Shown: in pieces, positions 33,766-45,452 of the stretch | Layout of the letters: every line of letters starts with the position of its first letter | Numbering within the stretch: the first letter of the stretch is position 1 | Assembly: GCA_023614405.1 (NCBI GenBank) | Contig: CM042684.1 | Location: 466,683,650 to 466,747,649 of the forward strand | Length of the DNA stretch: 64,000 nucleotides | Reading direction: 5' to 3' | Origin: Avena insularis | Lineage: Eukaryota; Streptophyta; Magnoliopsida; Poales; Poaceae | The notes under the pieces: model-generated | The model's database searches: none | What the model was told of the DNA's origin: nothing | Seen by the model: the letters and a program-made list of their open reading frames with translations, nothing else | Position numbers and translations under genes: made by a program

Positions 33766-34439
33766 ATGGAGAAGATCGCTGCGGCCAATGGGCGCCGCTT
33801 GGCCAAGAGCCCTGCCCCGCGCCTCAAGATCCGTCCAGAGCCGCCGTGGCGAGGAGGCCCCTGCCGGTCTCGGACAGATCCCGCTCGGCTGGGATCCCTA
33901 CGAGGAGGTTGTCTACATAAGGCCGGAGAACCCGTACGACACCAGCATCGCCGACCCATGGTCTGAGGTAACCAGGGTTTTCTCCCCTTCCCTTGTTCTT
34001 CCCCCATTCCCATCGTTGGATGCTAGATCGTATGTTATTAGGGCTCGGCTGTTTGTATTTTTTACAGTAGCTAATCCTCTTGTCTTAGATCTCGATTTTC
34101 AATGAATCCCCTTGTTCGTAGTTGGGATCAGTATTCGATTTAGTTTGAGATTTGGGGAATAATCGGGAGATCTCATTCGGTTAATTTATGAAAAAAATCA
34201 ATCCCGATAATCAAAGTATCTCAATCATGTCCTTATTTCACTCTACTGTTTTTTTCCAACCGGAGGATAGCAGCGACCTCAGCATCGACGACGAGTCCAA
34301 GGACACCAAGACTCATCATGTGCTGAGGAGGCTAAAGTCCTGCAGTACAACAACTTCTTCATCGGTGGCGTGTACAGGTGCCCCTTCTGCCCCACCAGGA
34401 GGCTCCGCGCCATGGATTTCAACTCCCTCCTGAGGCCTT
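33766..34439 (+). pseudogene. Broken XS-type zinc-finger gene, paralogue of the preceding gene
   Basis: Exon 1 starts with MEKIAAANGRRLAKS at 33766. Its phase shifts, and the family-like end reads DPYEEVVYIRPENPYD and SIADPWSE before a GT donor at 33968. Exon 2 after about 34265 has SDLSIDDESKDTKTHHVLRR, equivalent to the acidic block of the first gene. A further shift is followed by VYRCPFCPTRRLRAMDFNSL, a zf-XS core with both cysteines intact. The match ends near 34439, where unrelated sequence begins. Two frameshifts and a truncation make it a pseudogene. Confidence 0.65.
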
Positions 34440-35274
34440 ACAGGCCAGAGGCGGGTGCGCATAGGCGGAGGCGCTTTATGCACGGAGGAAGGAGGCGGCG
34501 CCCGGGGTCGAGGTCGATGGCGGCCGGACGCGGCAGTGCTCGGGTGAGCCAGGCGGAGCGAAGCACCTGGTGGTGATCGGAGGAAGAGCCGACGCAGGAT
34601 GGAGAGGGGCTCGCAGGCGGGACCGGTCCGAGACGGGATCGGCACGGCCTTAGGGCGAGGACGGATGATGACGACCGAGGCGAGGAGAACAGGGACCACG
34701 GTGGCCAGGGTCATCGCGTCGGGGCGGCGCTACCTACCACGGGAGGAGGAACGGGAGAAGCAGCACAGACTCGTCGTCGAGCTGCAGGGCGGCGGGGAAA
34801 TCGGCAGGTGGTGTGGGGTGTGGTGAGGGGTGCCAAGGTGGCGTGCGTGTGGAGCGTGTGTTGTGTGTGTGCGTCTGGGGGGTGGGGCCAGAAGGTGAGG
34901 TGGCGGGCAGGGATTGGACGGGGTGAGGTGGAGGGAGTTAGCTGGCGGCGGGGTGGAGGATCAGATGGGGGTGGTCGGGCTAGGGTTTGGTTAGGATATT
35001 TTGGGGGTGGCTTACCGGTTCAGCTGGTCTGCCCCTAAAATAAAATAAAATTTTATTTGTTTAAAACGGGGCTTTTGCAAACCGTTTTTAGGCAAACCAA
35101 AATATTTCGGAGACCCGGGTTTTTAATTTGAAATTGAAGACGGGGTATTTTAGAAAACAGAAATAGGTTTTTGAAAATAGTTTTTAAACAAATCATGCAT
35201 GATGATGACGATGCTCAAATGCAATGTGGCATGATGACATGAGCATGCGGTCATGATGATGCAATGCACCAAAA
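34440..35274. other. Unassigned sequence between the XS pseudogene and the CACTA terminus
   Basis: A GC-rich part to about 35030, then an AT-rich part with a run of AAAATAAAATAAAATTTT and several CATGATG motifs. It probably belongs to the CACTA element ending at 35296, but no transposase is seen. Confidence 0.35.
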
Positions 35275-35296
35275 ACACAGCGATTTTCTAGTAGTG
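35275..35296 (-). mobile_element. Terminal inverted repeat of a CACTA (En/Spm) DNA transposon
   Basis: On the minus strand the sequence begins CACTACTAGAAAATCGCTGT, the characteristic CACTA terminus of Triticeae elements. The three bases after it are GTT, the expected 3-bp TSD. I did not find the opposite terminus (CACTACTAGAAAA after GTT) to the left, so the element's extent is unknown. It ends exactly where recognisable Tat copy 2 sequence begins. Confidence 0.65.
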
Positions 35297-35298
35297 GT

Positions 35299-38089
35299 TT
35301 TAGCAGGATGCCACAGAGAGGTATCGCCACATCCGGCGGAGGGGGAGCGTGTCATCTTCCTCTTGCATCTGGCGCGCGGGTTCATGTTGCTGGTGCACCC
35401 CTTCTTCCTCACATTCTTGGCCTTCTTCGATCTCGGTCTGCACCATCTCGGCGCCTACGCGATCGGAACGCTGGCGCACTTCATGGCCTTCTGTGAGAGC
35501 TTTCTCGGGATCCAGCTGGATCTCGGGCTCTTCTGCCGGCTCTTCCGAGTCCGGCCACAGTACAGTACACGAAGGGACCGCTAGTCGTCTATGGTGGCGC
35601 CTCCATCTATTCCCGCGCGCAGTCTAGCTACCCAAAGTTCTTGCTGCACGACACGGTACGACTATGGCAGCAGCCGTACTTCTACGTCAAGAACGTCACC
35701 AACGTCGACCGGATCAACCTTCCAGCTTTCCAGGATGTCGATTCCAGCCGGCAGAACTGGGAGCTGAAGATTCACGGTGACAAGGCAGAGTCGAACACGA
35801 TGCTGCAGCGCATGCGCTCCCTCGTCACCTGCCGGCTAACCGTCCTGGACATCACCCTCAGCTAGATGTCCCGGCTGATAATGCCGTTGCAGCAGCGAGC
35901 GCACAAAATGTGCTACTACTCCGGCTGGGACCAACACGATCGTCGCCTTGATCCCCGCTACCACAACCTGAAGGAGTGGGTGTGGACAACCACGAAGGAG
36001 CAGCTGCCGGAGGGCTAGACCTTCAGCCTGGCGCCCTACAACCGGGACAACCGCGCTCCTCGGGTAGGTCCTTTTAGCCGGAGCTTTCTTTCGTATTTCT
36101 TGCCTTTCTTTCTTGTTTTGTCCGACTAACTTCTTGTATTCGGCAGATCTTCCCTTGCATCCTTCGCGAGGAGGGTGAGGCCCCTCTCGAGGTTTTTACG
36201 TCTGACTTGCCCGAGCCGCGTGCTCAGCGGTCTAGCAAGGAGTCGGATGGGGATGGTGATGCCTTCCCCAGCCGGAACGATGAACCGGCTGCCGACCCCC
36301 ACACGGAGGTTCATGAGGAGGAGGAGTCCGCGCCGACCTCTGATCCAGACGCGCACAGCAGACGGCGAAGCTAGCGGGGCCCTCCAGCCGTTCAGCTCCC
36401 GCCCTGCATGGAGGAGCCGGCCCCCAAGAGGAGCCGGACTAGCGCCCTTCCACCGAGTTGCCTGGGCCGGAAGGTGGGTCCGCCTCCGATTGTGCAGGGG
36501 TACGTCCTTCCTCCTCTTCTTTCATCATCTTCCGCCTGTTTCTTTTCCTGCCTTTCTGCCCCTGGCTTATTTGCTTTTCTTTCCTTCCTCTTGTCTTCTG
36601 TCTTCTTAGCACGCTGGTCTCCTTTGGAGCCATGAGTCCGGCATGAGCGCCAACCGGTTCGCCGCCCCACGCTCTGACCGCGTCTGCCCGCGCCCCTCCT
36701 TCTCCTGTGGCGCCGCCTCCATCCCCACCTCGATCTGAACCGGCTGCCTTAGCCGGAGCGGAGTGTCCATAGTCGGACATGGTGGCCCAGCCGGAGGCGG
36801 AGGATCCTCAGCCAGGTGGCTCTTTCGCGGGCGCGCGAGGGGGGCGCAACCGACAAGGAGCTCGTGGTTGTCGGCGATGACAACTCCGACGAAGAGTCGG
36901 GGGAGGAGTGGAGGACAACGGTGGTTGCCATGAAGGAGTCCTTGGCCGTCAACACCGTGGATGACGATGCCTCCTCCGCTGCCTCACTGACGGACCTCAT
37001 CGCCACCCTCGAACTGGCGGTGAAGGAGATCCATTGGCCGGAGGCGCAAGCGTGAACCGGTCCTTGGAGCAGAAGCTTGCTGCTGCCAACGGGACTTCCT
37101 AGAGTAAGTTTGCTTCATCCGGCTTGTCCTTTTTTTACTGATAGCCGGTTTCGTTGCAGCTATCCTCGTGTGCGCTCAGTGCGAGATCGATCGCATGAAG
37201 AAAGCGAACGACCGGCTGAGCAAGTCCAACTCCACTATGCGGCTGCAGAATAAGGATTGGCACGCGAAGGTAGATGGCCTGCAGGCCATCATCAAGGAGC
37301 ACGACGCCTCGCTCGCCAGCCGGACTGACGCCTTCAACCTTCTCAAGGTGCCGAACAAGGACCAAGAGAAAGAGATCAAACGGCTGGTGACGAAGGAGAA
37401 GGCTCTGGTGGAGGAGCTGATGCAGGTTGGCCACACGGCTAAGGGTAAGTTCTTCTTTTCCGTTTCCCTTTCTTTCCGGATCCGGTAGCCAGATCTGACT
37501 CTCTTTTCTGATAGCGTTTTATCCCGGCATAGACCTGCTGGCATACAACCGGCTGCAGGAGAACTGGCCAGGAGCGCAGCCGACGGCCCAGGAGCTTGTC
37601 ATCCTTCTTGGCGAAGAAGCTGCCAAACTTCGTCAAGCGGCGTGGGACGTCTTCTCCTTCCTATGGCCGGATGCTCCGGTTCCGGAGACGATGGCGCAGC
37701 TGGCTGCAAAGGTGGGGGAGGTGCCGACTACGGTGGACCAGCTATGGGACTTGGCGGCGCAAGCCGGAGCGGAGATGGCTCTGGCCCTCATGCTCTCCTG
37801 GTACAAGGACGCCCGTGTCGAGAAGATCGACGGAGGCTTCCGTGCTGGCGTCGACCTTGCCGCCATCTGCCAGGCCCATCCGGAGCTTCGAGGATCCGCC
37901 ATCAAGATTGCCGACTACATGGACCCCGACAAGGTGCTCACCGGCTCGGAGTCCGTCGGTACTCCTGATGTGGAAGCCCCAACGCAGCCGGCTACGGGCG
38001 CCAGAACAGGGTCGAGCGGCGGGCCTCCTCCTCCGCCTGAAGCTTTCGCCGGCCACGACGCTCCTCACGGCAAGGATCATGCCGCATAG
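35299..38089 (+). pseudogene. Spliced antisense gene of Ty3/Tat copy 2 (gypsy-type transposon domain protein), 5'-truncated
   Basis: Recognisable from the first bases of the element remnant. HPAEGERVIFLLHLARGF and the HHLGAYAIGTL block are the plant gypsy-type transposon domain; after a phase change near 35570, QQPYFYVKNVTNVDRINLPA follows. Exons I can place: to 36063, from 36147, 37160-37444 and 37515-38089. The 37160 exon is a coiled coil (IDRMKKANDRLSKSN onward). The last exon holds AGAEMALALMLSWYKDA, matching AGAETILHYVLTWYEK in copy 1, and ends at TAG 38087-38089. In-frame stops (for example 35863-35865 and 36016-36018) and the lost 5' end make it non-functional. It runs opposite to the element's pol. 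Confidence 0.75.
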
Positions 38090-39322
38090 CCACTGCCCCG
38101 GGATGCCGGGTGTATTTGTCTTGCTTTAGTTCTATTTGCAACTTCTCCGTATGTACCAGCTGTCTCTGACGCCGGGTAAACTTATGGGAGCTTCGCCTCC
38201 TTTCTGCTTGTTAATTTCGAACTGGCTTGAGTTCCCTTCAACTTGTGTGCTTTGCATTTTCTTTCAATATTTTGCCGGTTGACTTTATCCGCTAACCCTT
38301 ATTATGCACCTTTAGCCGGGGAATCGCTCTCGATGGGCGCGCTAAGCGCACCAGGTGTAACCGAGATTCGTAGTAGCTGGCGTAGCTAGGTGCTTCGAAT
38401 CTTCCTTCTTTTCCCTAAATCTTCTAACTTTATCCGACTAGACTCGTCTTAGTCGGCTCCTTTTGCCGGCTGAACACCTTCAGCCAGGGGAACTAACATT
38501 CTGGAGGGCGCGAGCCTGCTGATGTAGCCCCGAGATTCAGATGGTGGCGTAGCCATGTGCTTCGAATCTTTCTTGCCTTCTTTTTCTCCTGCCCTTTCCC
38601 TCACCTGGGCTCCGAACGGCCAGCTAAACGCCTTTAGTCGGCCGGGAACTACAAGATTCCACTAGGGGCGCGCGAGCGCACCCAGTGGGTGTAGCCCCCG
38701 AGATTCGGAGCGCTTGATGAAGGCAAGGACTTCGAATCTTCTTCTCCTTTTTCTTCCTGAATTCCGACTCAAGGTAGTCAGACAAGAGTATACATACACA
38801 TACATCCTCACAGGTTAATAGGTTAGTCTGCCAAATTGTAGCCGAAAAACGGATTTGTTTTTTCGAAAACTAGCTTGCGCCTCTCTGGACACTTGGTCGC
38901 TTTCTCGTGTGCTCTGTTGTTTTCGCTGCGTCCTTGCTGGGCAGCCGGGTTGCGGTCTGTAGCCGGAATCGAAGGGAGCTGACAATACATTGCGCACGGT
39001 ACTAACGGCTTAGTAACCGCATTGGCTTAAGCTAGTTGCAAGGCCGGGATGCCCAGTCTGTCGCGTCTCCTCCCTGTTTTTTGCGTGGGATGCCTCGGGC
39101 TTTTGCTCTTGCTAGCCGGACAGCCGGGTTGCGGTCTGTAGCTGAGACGAAGAGTGGGCCTCTGACATCGTCGCACACTACTCAGTCGGTTTGTTGACTT
39201 AGCAGGCCGGGCCAGCCGGCGAGCCCCCGAGCAGGGGTTGCCGGAGCCGGAAAATCAGAACCGAAAAACAGATGGGAAAACGCATTTCTAGCAAGGAGCC
39301 CCCGAGCATCTCATGGGGGTCC
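38090..39322. repeat. Degenerate repeats downstream of the copy 2 antisense gene
   Basis: No coding frame. Three diverged copies, near 38314, 38484 and 38636, share CCGAGATTC followed by GCTTCGAATCTT at a spacing of about 160-170 bp. A second pair shares GCAGCCGGGTTGCGGTCTGT at about 38940 and 39122. This is probable untranslated sequence of the antisense transcript. Confidence 0.6.
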
Positions 39323-39327
39323 TCCTT
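39323..39327. repeat. Target site duplication TCCTT, left copy (Copia)
   Basis: TCCTT precedes the left Copia LTR and recurs at 47711-47715 after the right LTR. Confidence 0.93.
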
Positions 39328-40983
39328 TGAAGGAAATATGCCCTGAGAGTCAATAATAAAGTTGTTATTATATATTCCTTATACATGATAGATGTTTATT
39401 TTACATGCTAGAAATGTATTGATTCGGAAACATCAATACATGTGTGTTTAATAAACAAAAAGGGTTCCTAGTCATGCCTCTCTTATAGACTAGCTTGTTG
39501 ATTAACAGGATGATCAAGGTTTCCTGATCATGGACATTGGATGTTGTTAATAACAAGGTCACACCATTGGTGGAATGATGTGATGAACATTCATCCGAAG
39601 TATAGCATTACGATCAAGTCATTATGTTTATATTGCTATAACATCATACGAAGTAATCTTTATCCTTAGACCATGAGATCATGTTAATTGCTGACACCGG
39701 AAGAGTATCTTGATAACATCAAATGTCACACCGTAACAGGGTGACTATAAAGATGGGTTCGGTACTAAGAAGGTGTTATGTTGAGGCTCATGGATCAAGA
39801 GTGGAATTTGTCAATCCAGATGACGGATAGATATACTCTAGGCCCTCTCGGTGATATCACATTAGGATAGCTTGCAAGCAAGTGATGTGATCACTAGAAT
39901 GTTATATCACGGGAACGAGAAAAGAGTGCATGTCGGTAACGAGATCAAACTAGGTATGGAGATACCGATGATCGAATCTCGGACATGTAATATATCGAGA
40001 GACAAAGGGATTTAGTTACAAGCGTTAAAGGTTCTCACGATCACAGGAGTCATCGTTGAATGTGTAGGAGTCGATGCGGATCTCCGTGCCCATTGCTGAT
40101 TATTGATCGGAGAAGGGTCTCGATCATGTCTGCATTATTCACGAACCGTAGGGTGGCACACTTAAGAGTTACCGGACACCATTTTGGAGCACATATGTTT
40201 CAGACGAAAGAATTGCAAAGCGCAGGAATTGTTTCAATAGAAACCGGAAATTGTTTCGGTGAAATTGCGTAAGGTGGTTCTGCATGTGATATTGAAATAT
40301 TGCAAGGGGCTATATGTGAATGTTTGTTAATTAAAGTAATTAACAAAATTCTGAATAAATTTAATAAAAAGAGTTTTATTAAATGAGAGAGCATTAAATT
40401 TGGAGAAATTTAATGCATTTAAAGTGGAGACTTTAAAAGGGAATGTGAGGAGGCATTTTAATGTGGGGGGTTACCACCACATGAATGGGGGAGGTGAGGG
40501 GTCACCCCCCCATGCGCCGGCCATGGAGAGAGGGGGCACCCCCCCTCCTCCTATAAAAGTCCACCCATTCCCTCCTTCATCCTCAAACCTCCTTGTGAAG
40601 GATCTCTCTCCCCCTCTAGAATTATTCCCCCATGGTCTCGGATTAGCGAGATACATGTTCCTGGTGGCATTTCATCTGGAAGGAGTTGCTGCTTCCGCTG
40701 GATCACTAGAGCGAGGAGGTGGAGGTTGTCAGGTGGCTTGAACATGTGTGCGAGTGCGGATGCGCTGCTGAGTTGGGGCGCTCGGACTTCCTCACGATCT
40801 TGAGATCGGCAAGTGTACGACTACATCAACCACGAGTTCCTACTCGTTAACAAAGCTCGTTGTCTATGAGGGTAAGTTCTCGTTGGATGTATGTCCACCC
40901 ATTGCTTTGTACCTAGTAGATAGATCTTGGCGTGTAGTTCACACCGTAGGAAATTTTTTGTTTTCTATGCTGCGGACCCAACA
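39328..40983 (+). repeat. 5' LTR of the Copia element
   Basis: A 1,656-bp LTR starting TGAAGGAAATATG and ending GCGGACCCAACA, directly followed by the primer site. Near-identical partner at 46047-47710. Confidence 0.95.
40552..40559 (+). promoter_or_regulatory. TATA box of the Copia LTR promoter
   Basis: TATAAAAG preceded by a C-rich run. It is repeated in the 3' LTR at 47282-47289 and lies about 430 bp before the LTR end, as expected for the U3/R border. Confidence 0.65.
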
Positions 40984-40984
40984 G

Positions 40985-40996
40985 TGGTATCAGAGC
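40985..40996 (+). other. Primer binding site of the Copia element
   Basis: TGGTATCAGAGC, complementary to the 3' end of initiator methionine tRNA and typical of Copia elements. It lies one base after the LTR. The 1 kb to 42041 is untranslated leader with no long supported frame. Confidence 0.93.
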
Positions 40997-42041
40997 CTGA
41001 TCTATGCGTAGGTGCTTAGCACGGGTAGTACACATATGGTTGATATGTGGGCGATGATGATCATGTTATTGCATCTTCTATGTATTTTGGATATTGGTGG
41101 CATAGTGGGATGAAGCGGCCCGGACCAACCTTACATGTCATCGTACATGAGACCGGTTCCACGACTGACATGCAACTTGTTTTGCATAAGTGGCTGGTGT
41201 CATCTCTCCTACTATAGTCAATAACTGATTTACAACGAGTTGCTAATAACTTAGTTATCCTCGTTGTGGTTCATGTTCGTAGGTGAGAACGGTTCTATCT
41301 CCGAAAGCCCTAAGCCACGTAAAACTTGCAATTGATAAATTACAGGCGTCTAGTTTATATCGTTGCTGGGCTAGTGTATTGATATGGTATTGTTGTAAGT
41401 AGATGTATGGTAGATACTCTTACAACACAGTCAACGTGTAAGTTCCATAGACCTTGGCCTTACACACAAAGGAATGATAGAGATCATACCATGATGCAAG
41501 TGATAGAGATCAAATGCATGGACCATATCATCTCACTTTACACATTAGATGTTAGCATCTTATACTGCTAGTTTGGCGCGTTTGGTAGCATTATAAGATG
41601 ATACCTCATTTAGATATCAAGATAAAAATGTGTTCTTCCTTGAGTATGCACCGTTCTATGGATCGTGTTTCGAGACATCACGTGATGATCGGGTGTACTC
41701 AAATCTACGCTTTCATAGGAACGGGTGTAAGACAGTTTTACACACGCGAATACTAAGGTTCTTACTTGGCGAGCCTAACATGTATAGACATGGCCTCGGA
41801 ACACGGACCGAAAGGTTAAGCATGACTCATATGGTTGATATGATGCCCATATAGATGCTCGCCTTTGAAGCTATATCAACTCACGTGATGATCGGAATTG
41901 ATATAGTGGATTTGGTTCATGTAATCACCAAAAGGACACGAGGGATGTCGTTTTTGAGTGGGAGTTCATTAGTAATTTGGATTAGTTGAACTCAATCTAT
42001 CATAAACTTAGTATAAATAAACTTTACAAATTCTGTTGTAG

Positions 42042-42851
42042 ATGGCACCACCTGCTTTTAATTTCAATGTGTTCATGGAGAAAGAGAAACTTGCTGCGAA
42101 TGGTAGCAACTTCACCAACCGGGCTATGAATTTGACGATTCTCCTCAATGCTGCACAAAAGCAATATGTGCTAGATGCGTCGCTAGGCCCCCCACCAGCT
42201 CCTGATGCCCCTGACGAGGAAAAGAATGTCTATGTGACTCGTCAGGAGGACCACAACTTAGTTCATTGCGGCATACTGTATGGGCTAGAGCCAGAACTTC
42301 GAAAGCGTTTCGAAAATGGTAATGCCTTTGATACCATGGGAGAATTGAAAATTATTTTCGATACCCATGCTGCTGTAGAGAGTTATAATGCTACAGAAAA
42401 GTTCTTTAGCTGCATGATGGAGGAAAACAGCTCCGTTAGTGAGCATGTACTCAAAATGTCTGGGTACGCCGATAAGCTTGTGTCCTTGGGAATAACGATT
42501 CCCATTGACTTAGGCATACATCGTGTTCTCCAATCTCTGCCACCTAGCTACAAGAGCTTCGTGATGAACTATAATATGCAGGGCATGAAGAAGTCTCTTC
42601 CCGAGCTTCTGTCAATGCTTAAGACTGCAGAAGTGGAGATTAGGGAAGAACATCAAGTGTTGATGATCAATAGGACCACCGGTTTCAAGAAGGATAAGAA
42701 AGGCAAGCACAAGGGAAAGAAGGGTGGCAAGTTTGTTTCCACGCCTGAAAAGAAACCCCGGGCTGGCCCTAAGTCTGACACCGAGTGCTACTATTGCAAG
42801 GGGAGCCATTGGGCAGAAGCGCCCCAAGTATTTGGCGGACAAGAAGTCTAG
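42042..42851 (+). pseudogene. Gag of the Copia element
   Basis: A 269-codon frame beginning MAPPAFNFNVFMEKEKL. It contains the Copia gag core (RQEDHNLVHCGILYGLEP, FDTHAAVESYNATEKFF, VLQSLPPSYKSFVMNYN) and a lysine-rich run before the zinc knuckle. The knuckle starts correctly (CYYCKG) but the phase is lost at about 42815, so the remaining His and Cys are out of frame and the protein stops at 42851. Pol continues in the next phase. Gag forms the particle; the broken knuckle would impair RNA binding. Confidence 0.85.
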
Positions 42852-43761
42852 CAAGGCAAACAAAGGTATATGTGATATACATGTTATTGATGTGTACTTG
42901 ACTAGTACTCGCAGTAGCACCTGGGTATTTAATACCGGATCGGTTGCTAATATATGTAACTCGGTTCAGGGGCTACGGAACAAGCGACAACTAGCAAGGG
43001 ATGAGGTCAGGATGCGGGTCGGCAATGCATCAAGAGTTGATGTGATCGCCGTCGGGACGCTACCTCTCCATTTGCCATCGGGATTAGTTATAAACCTAAA
43101 TAATTGTTATTTGGTGCCTGCACTGAGCATGAACATTGTATCTAGATCGTGTTTGATGCAAAGTGGTCATTCCTTTAAATCTGAAAACAATGGTTGTTCG
43201 ATTTATAAGAATGATATCTTTTATGGTCATGCACCTATGTTGAATGGTTTATTTCTATTGGATCTCGATAGTAATATTACGCACATTCATAATGTTAATG
43301 CTAAAAAGATTAAACTTGATGATGATATGTCTACATATATGTGGCACTGTCGTCTAGGTCATATTGGCGTTAAACGCATGAAGAAACTCCATTCTGATGG
43401 ACTTTTGGAATCACTTGATTTTGAATCATTTGATACATGTGAGCCATGCCTTATGGGCAAGATGACTAGAACGCCGTTTTCCGGTTCAATGGAACGGGTG
43501 ACAGATCTATTGGAAATCATACATACTGATGTGTGTGGACCAATGAGTGTGTCGGCGCGAGGTGGATATCGTTATTTTGTTACTTTCACTTATGATTTGA
43601 TTAGATATTGTTATATATATTTGATGAAACACAAGTCTGAAATTTTTGAAAAGTTCAAGGAATTTCAGAATGAAGTGGAAAATCATCGTAATAGAAAGAT
43701 CAAATTTCTACGGTCTGACCGTGGAGGAGAGTATCTAAGTTACGATTTAGCACACACATGA
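42816..43761 (+). pseudogene. Protease and N-terminal integrase of the Copia element
   Basis: In the phase after the gag frameshift. The protease motif is WVFNTGSVANIC, where the catalytic aspartate expected in the DTGS motif is asparagine, so the enzyme would be inactive. The pre-integrase zinc region (MWHCRLGHIGVKRMKKLH, then CEPCLMGKM) and the first catalytic segments (IHTDVCGPMS, FLRSDRGGEYLS) follow. A phase change at about 43755 ends the frame at TGA 43759-43761. Confidence 0.85.
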
Positions 43762-45452
43762 AAGAGTGTGGAATAGTTTCACAACTCACGCCTGCCGAAA
43801 CACCACAACGTAATGGTGTGTCGGAGCATCATAATCGTACCTTATTGGATATGGTTCGATCTATGATGTCTCTGACTGACTTACCTCTGTCATTTTGGGG
43901 TTATGCACTGGAAACAGCTGCATTCACTTTAAATCGGGCACCATCTAAATCCGTTGAAACGACACCGTATGAATTATGGTTTGGAAACAAACCTAAGCTG
44001 TCATTTCTTAAGGTTTGGAGATGCGATGTTTATGTGAAGAAACTTCAACCAGATAAACTCGAACCCAAAGCGGAAAAATGCGTCTTCATAGGATACCCTA
44101 AGGAAACAATTGGGTATACCTTCTATCACAGATCCGAGGGCAAGGATTTTGTTGCCAAGAATGGATCCTTTCTTAAGAAGGAGTTTCTCGCGAAAGGTGT
44201 GAGTAGTTGGAAGGTAGAACTCGAAGAGGTTATTGAACCTTCTCTTCATGGAATGGTGAGTGGCGCAGCACCGGAAGTTGTTTTGGAGTTGACTTCACCT
44301 GATGAAGAGAGAGCTAATGATAATGATCATGAAACTCCGAAAGAGAACACTACCGAACCTCGCAGGTCAAGCAGGACACATGCAGCTCCTGAACTGTACG
44401 ACAATCCTGTTGTGAATTTCATGGTTGATGAAATGGATGACCCTGCGACGTATGAAGAAGCGATTATGAGCCCGGATTCCAACAAATGGCTAGAAGCCAT
44501 GAAATCCGAGATGGAATCCATGTACGAGAACCAAGTTTGGAACTTGGTGGACTTACCTCATGACCGAAAGGCCGTGGAGAATAAATGGATTTTCAAAAGG
44601 AAAACTGATGCTGATGGTAATGTGACCATCTATAAGGCTCGACTTGTCGCAAAGGGGTTTCGACAAATTCAAGGAGTTGACTACGATGAGACATTCTCTC
44701 CCGTAGCGATCCTTAAGTCAGTTAGGATTATGTTAGCAATTGCTGCATATTTCGATTATGAAATATGGCAGATGGATGTCAAAACTGCATTCCTCAATGG
44801 TAAGATTGAAGAAGAGTTATATATGATACAACCTAAGGGTTTTGTCGATCCTAAGGATGCTAATAAGGTGTGCAAACTTCAGCGATCCATCTATGGACTG
44901 AAGCAAGCATCACGAAGTTGGAATCTCCGCTTTGATGAGGTGATCAAAGAGTTTGGATTTGTCCAAACTTATGGAGAGGCTTCTATTTACAAGAAAGTGA
45001 GTGGGAGCAATGTGGCATTTCTGATATTATATGTGGATGACATATTATTGATTGGAAATGATATAGATCTTTTAAATAGTGTTAAAAGTTTTCTAAACAG
45101 CAAATTTTCGATGAAAGACCTTGGTGAAGCATCATATATATTAGGCATTAAAATCTATAGAGATAAATCAAGGCGCCTAATTGGGCTATCACAGAGTACA
45201 TACCTTGATAAGATATTAAAGAAGTTTAATATGGACAAAAGTAAGAAGGGGTTCTTACCTATGTTGCAACGCAAGACATTTAGTAAGACTCAAAGTCCGG
45301 CTATGGCGGAAGAAAGAGAGATGATGGATAAGATCCCCTATGCCTCGGCCATAGGCTCTATTATGTATGCCATGCTATGTACAAGACCGGATGTGGCACA
45401 TGCTATTAGTTTGACTAGTAGGTACCAATCTGATCCAGGTTCGGAACACTAG
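43758..45452 (+). pseudogene. C-terminal integrase and reverse transcriptase of the Copia element
   Basis: It resumes with ECGIVSQLTPAETPQRNGVS, including the glutamate region of the DDE integrase, and then the GKPEF-like tail. The RT begins near KWLEAMKSEMESMYENQVW. It has the palm segment WQMDVKTAFLNGKIEEELYM and the catalytic YVDD at 45030-45041. The ATG at 43758 is only the first in-phase codon after the frameshift, not a natural start. A TAG at 45450-45452 ends the segment where relatives have tryptophan (TGG to TAG); the same phase continues into RNase H. Confidence 0.88.

Noticed and set aside
34316..34714. Minus-strand proline/arginine-rich frame
   Set aside because: GC-rich chance frame overlapping the XS pseudogene; no family resemblance.
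36175..36609. Plus-strand 144-codon frame
   Set aside because: Spans a predicted exon-intron border of the copy 2 antisense gene and ends in intron-like pyrimidine-rich sequence.
40985..40996. tRNA gene at the Copia boundary
   Set aside because: Only the 12-base complement of the tRNA 3' end is present; it is a primer binding site.
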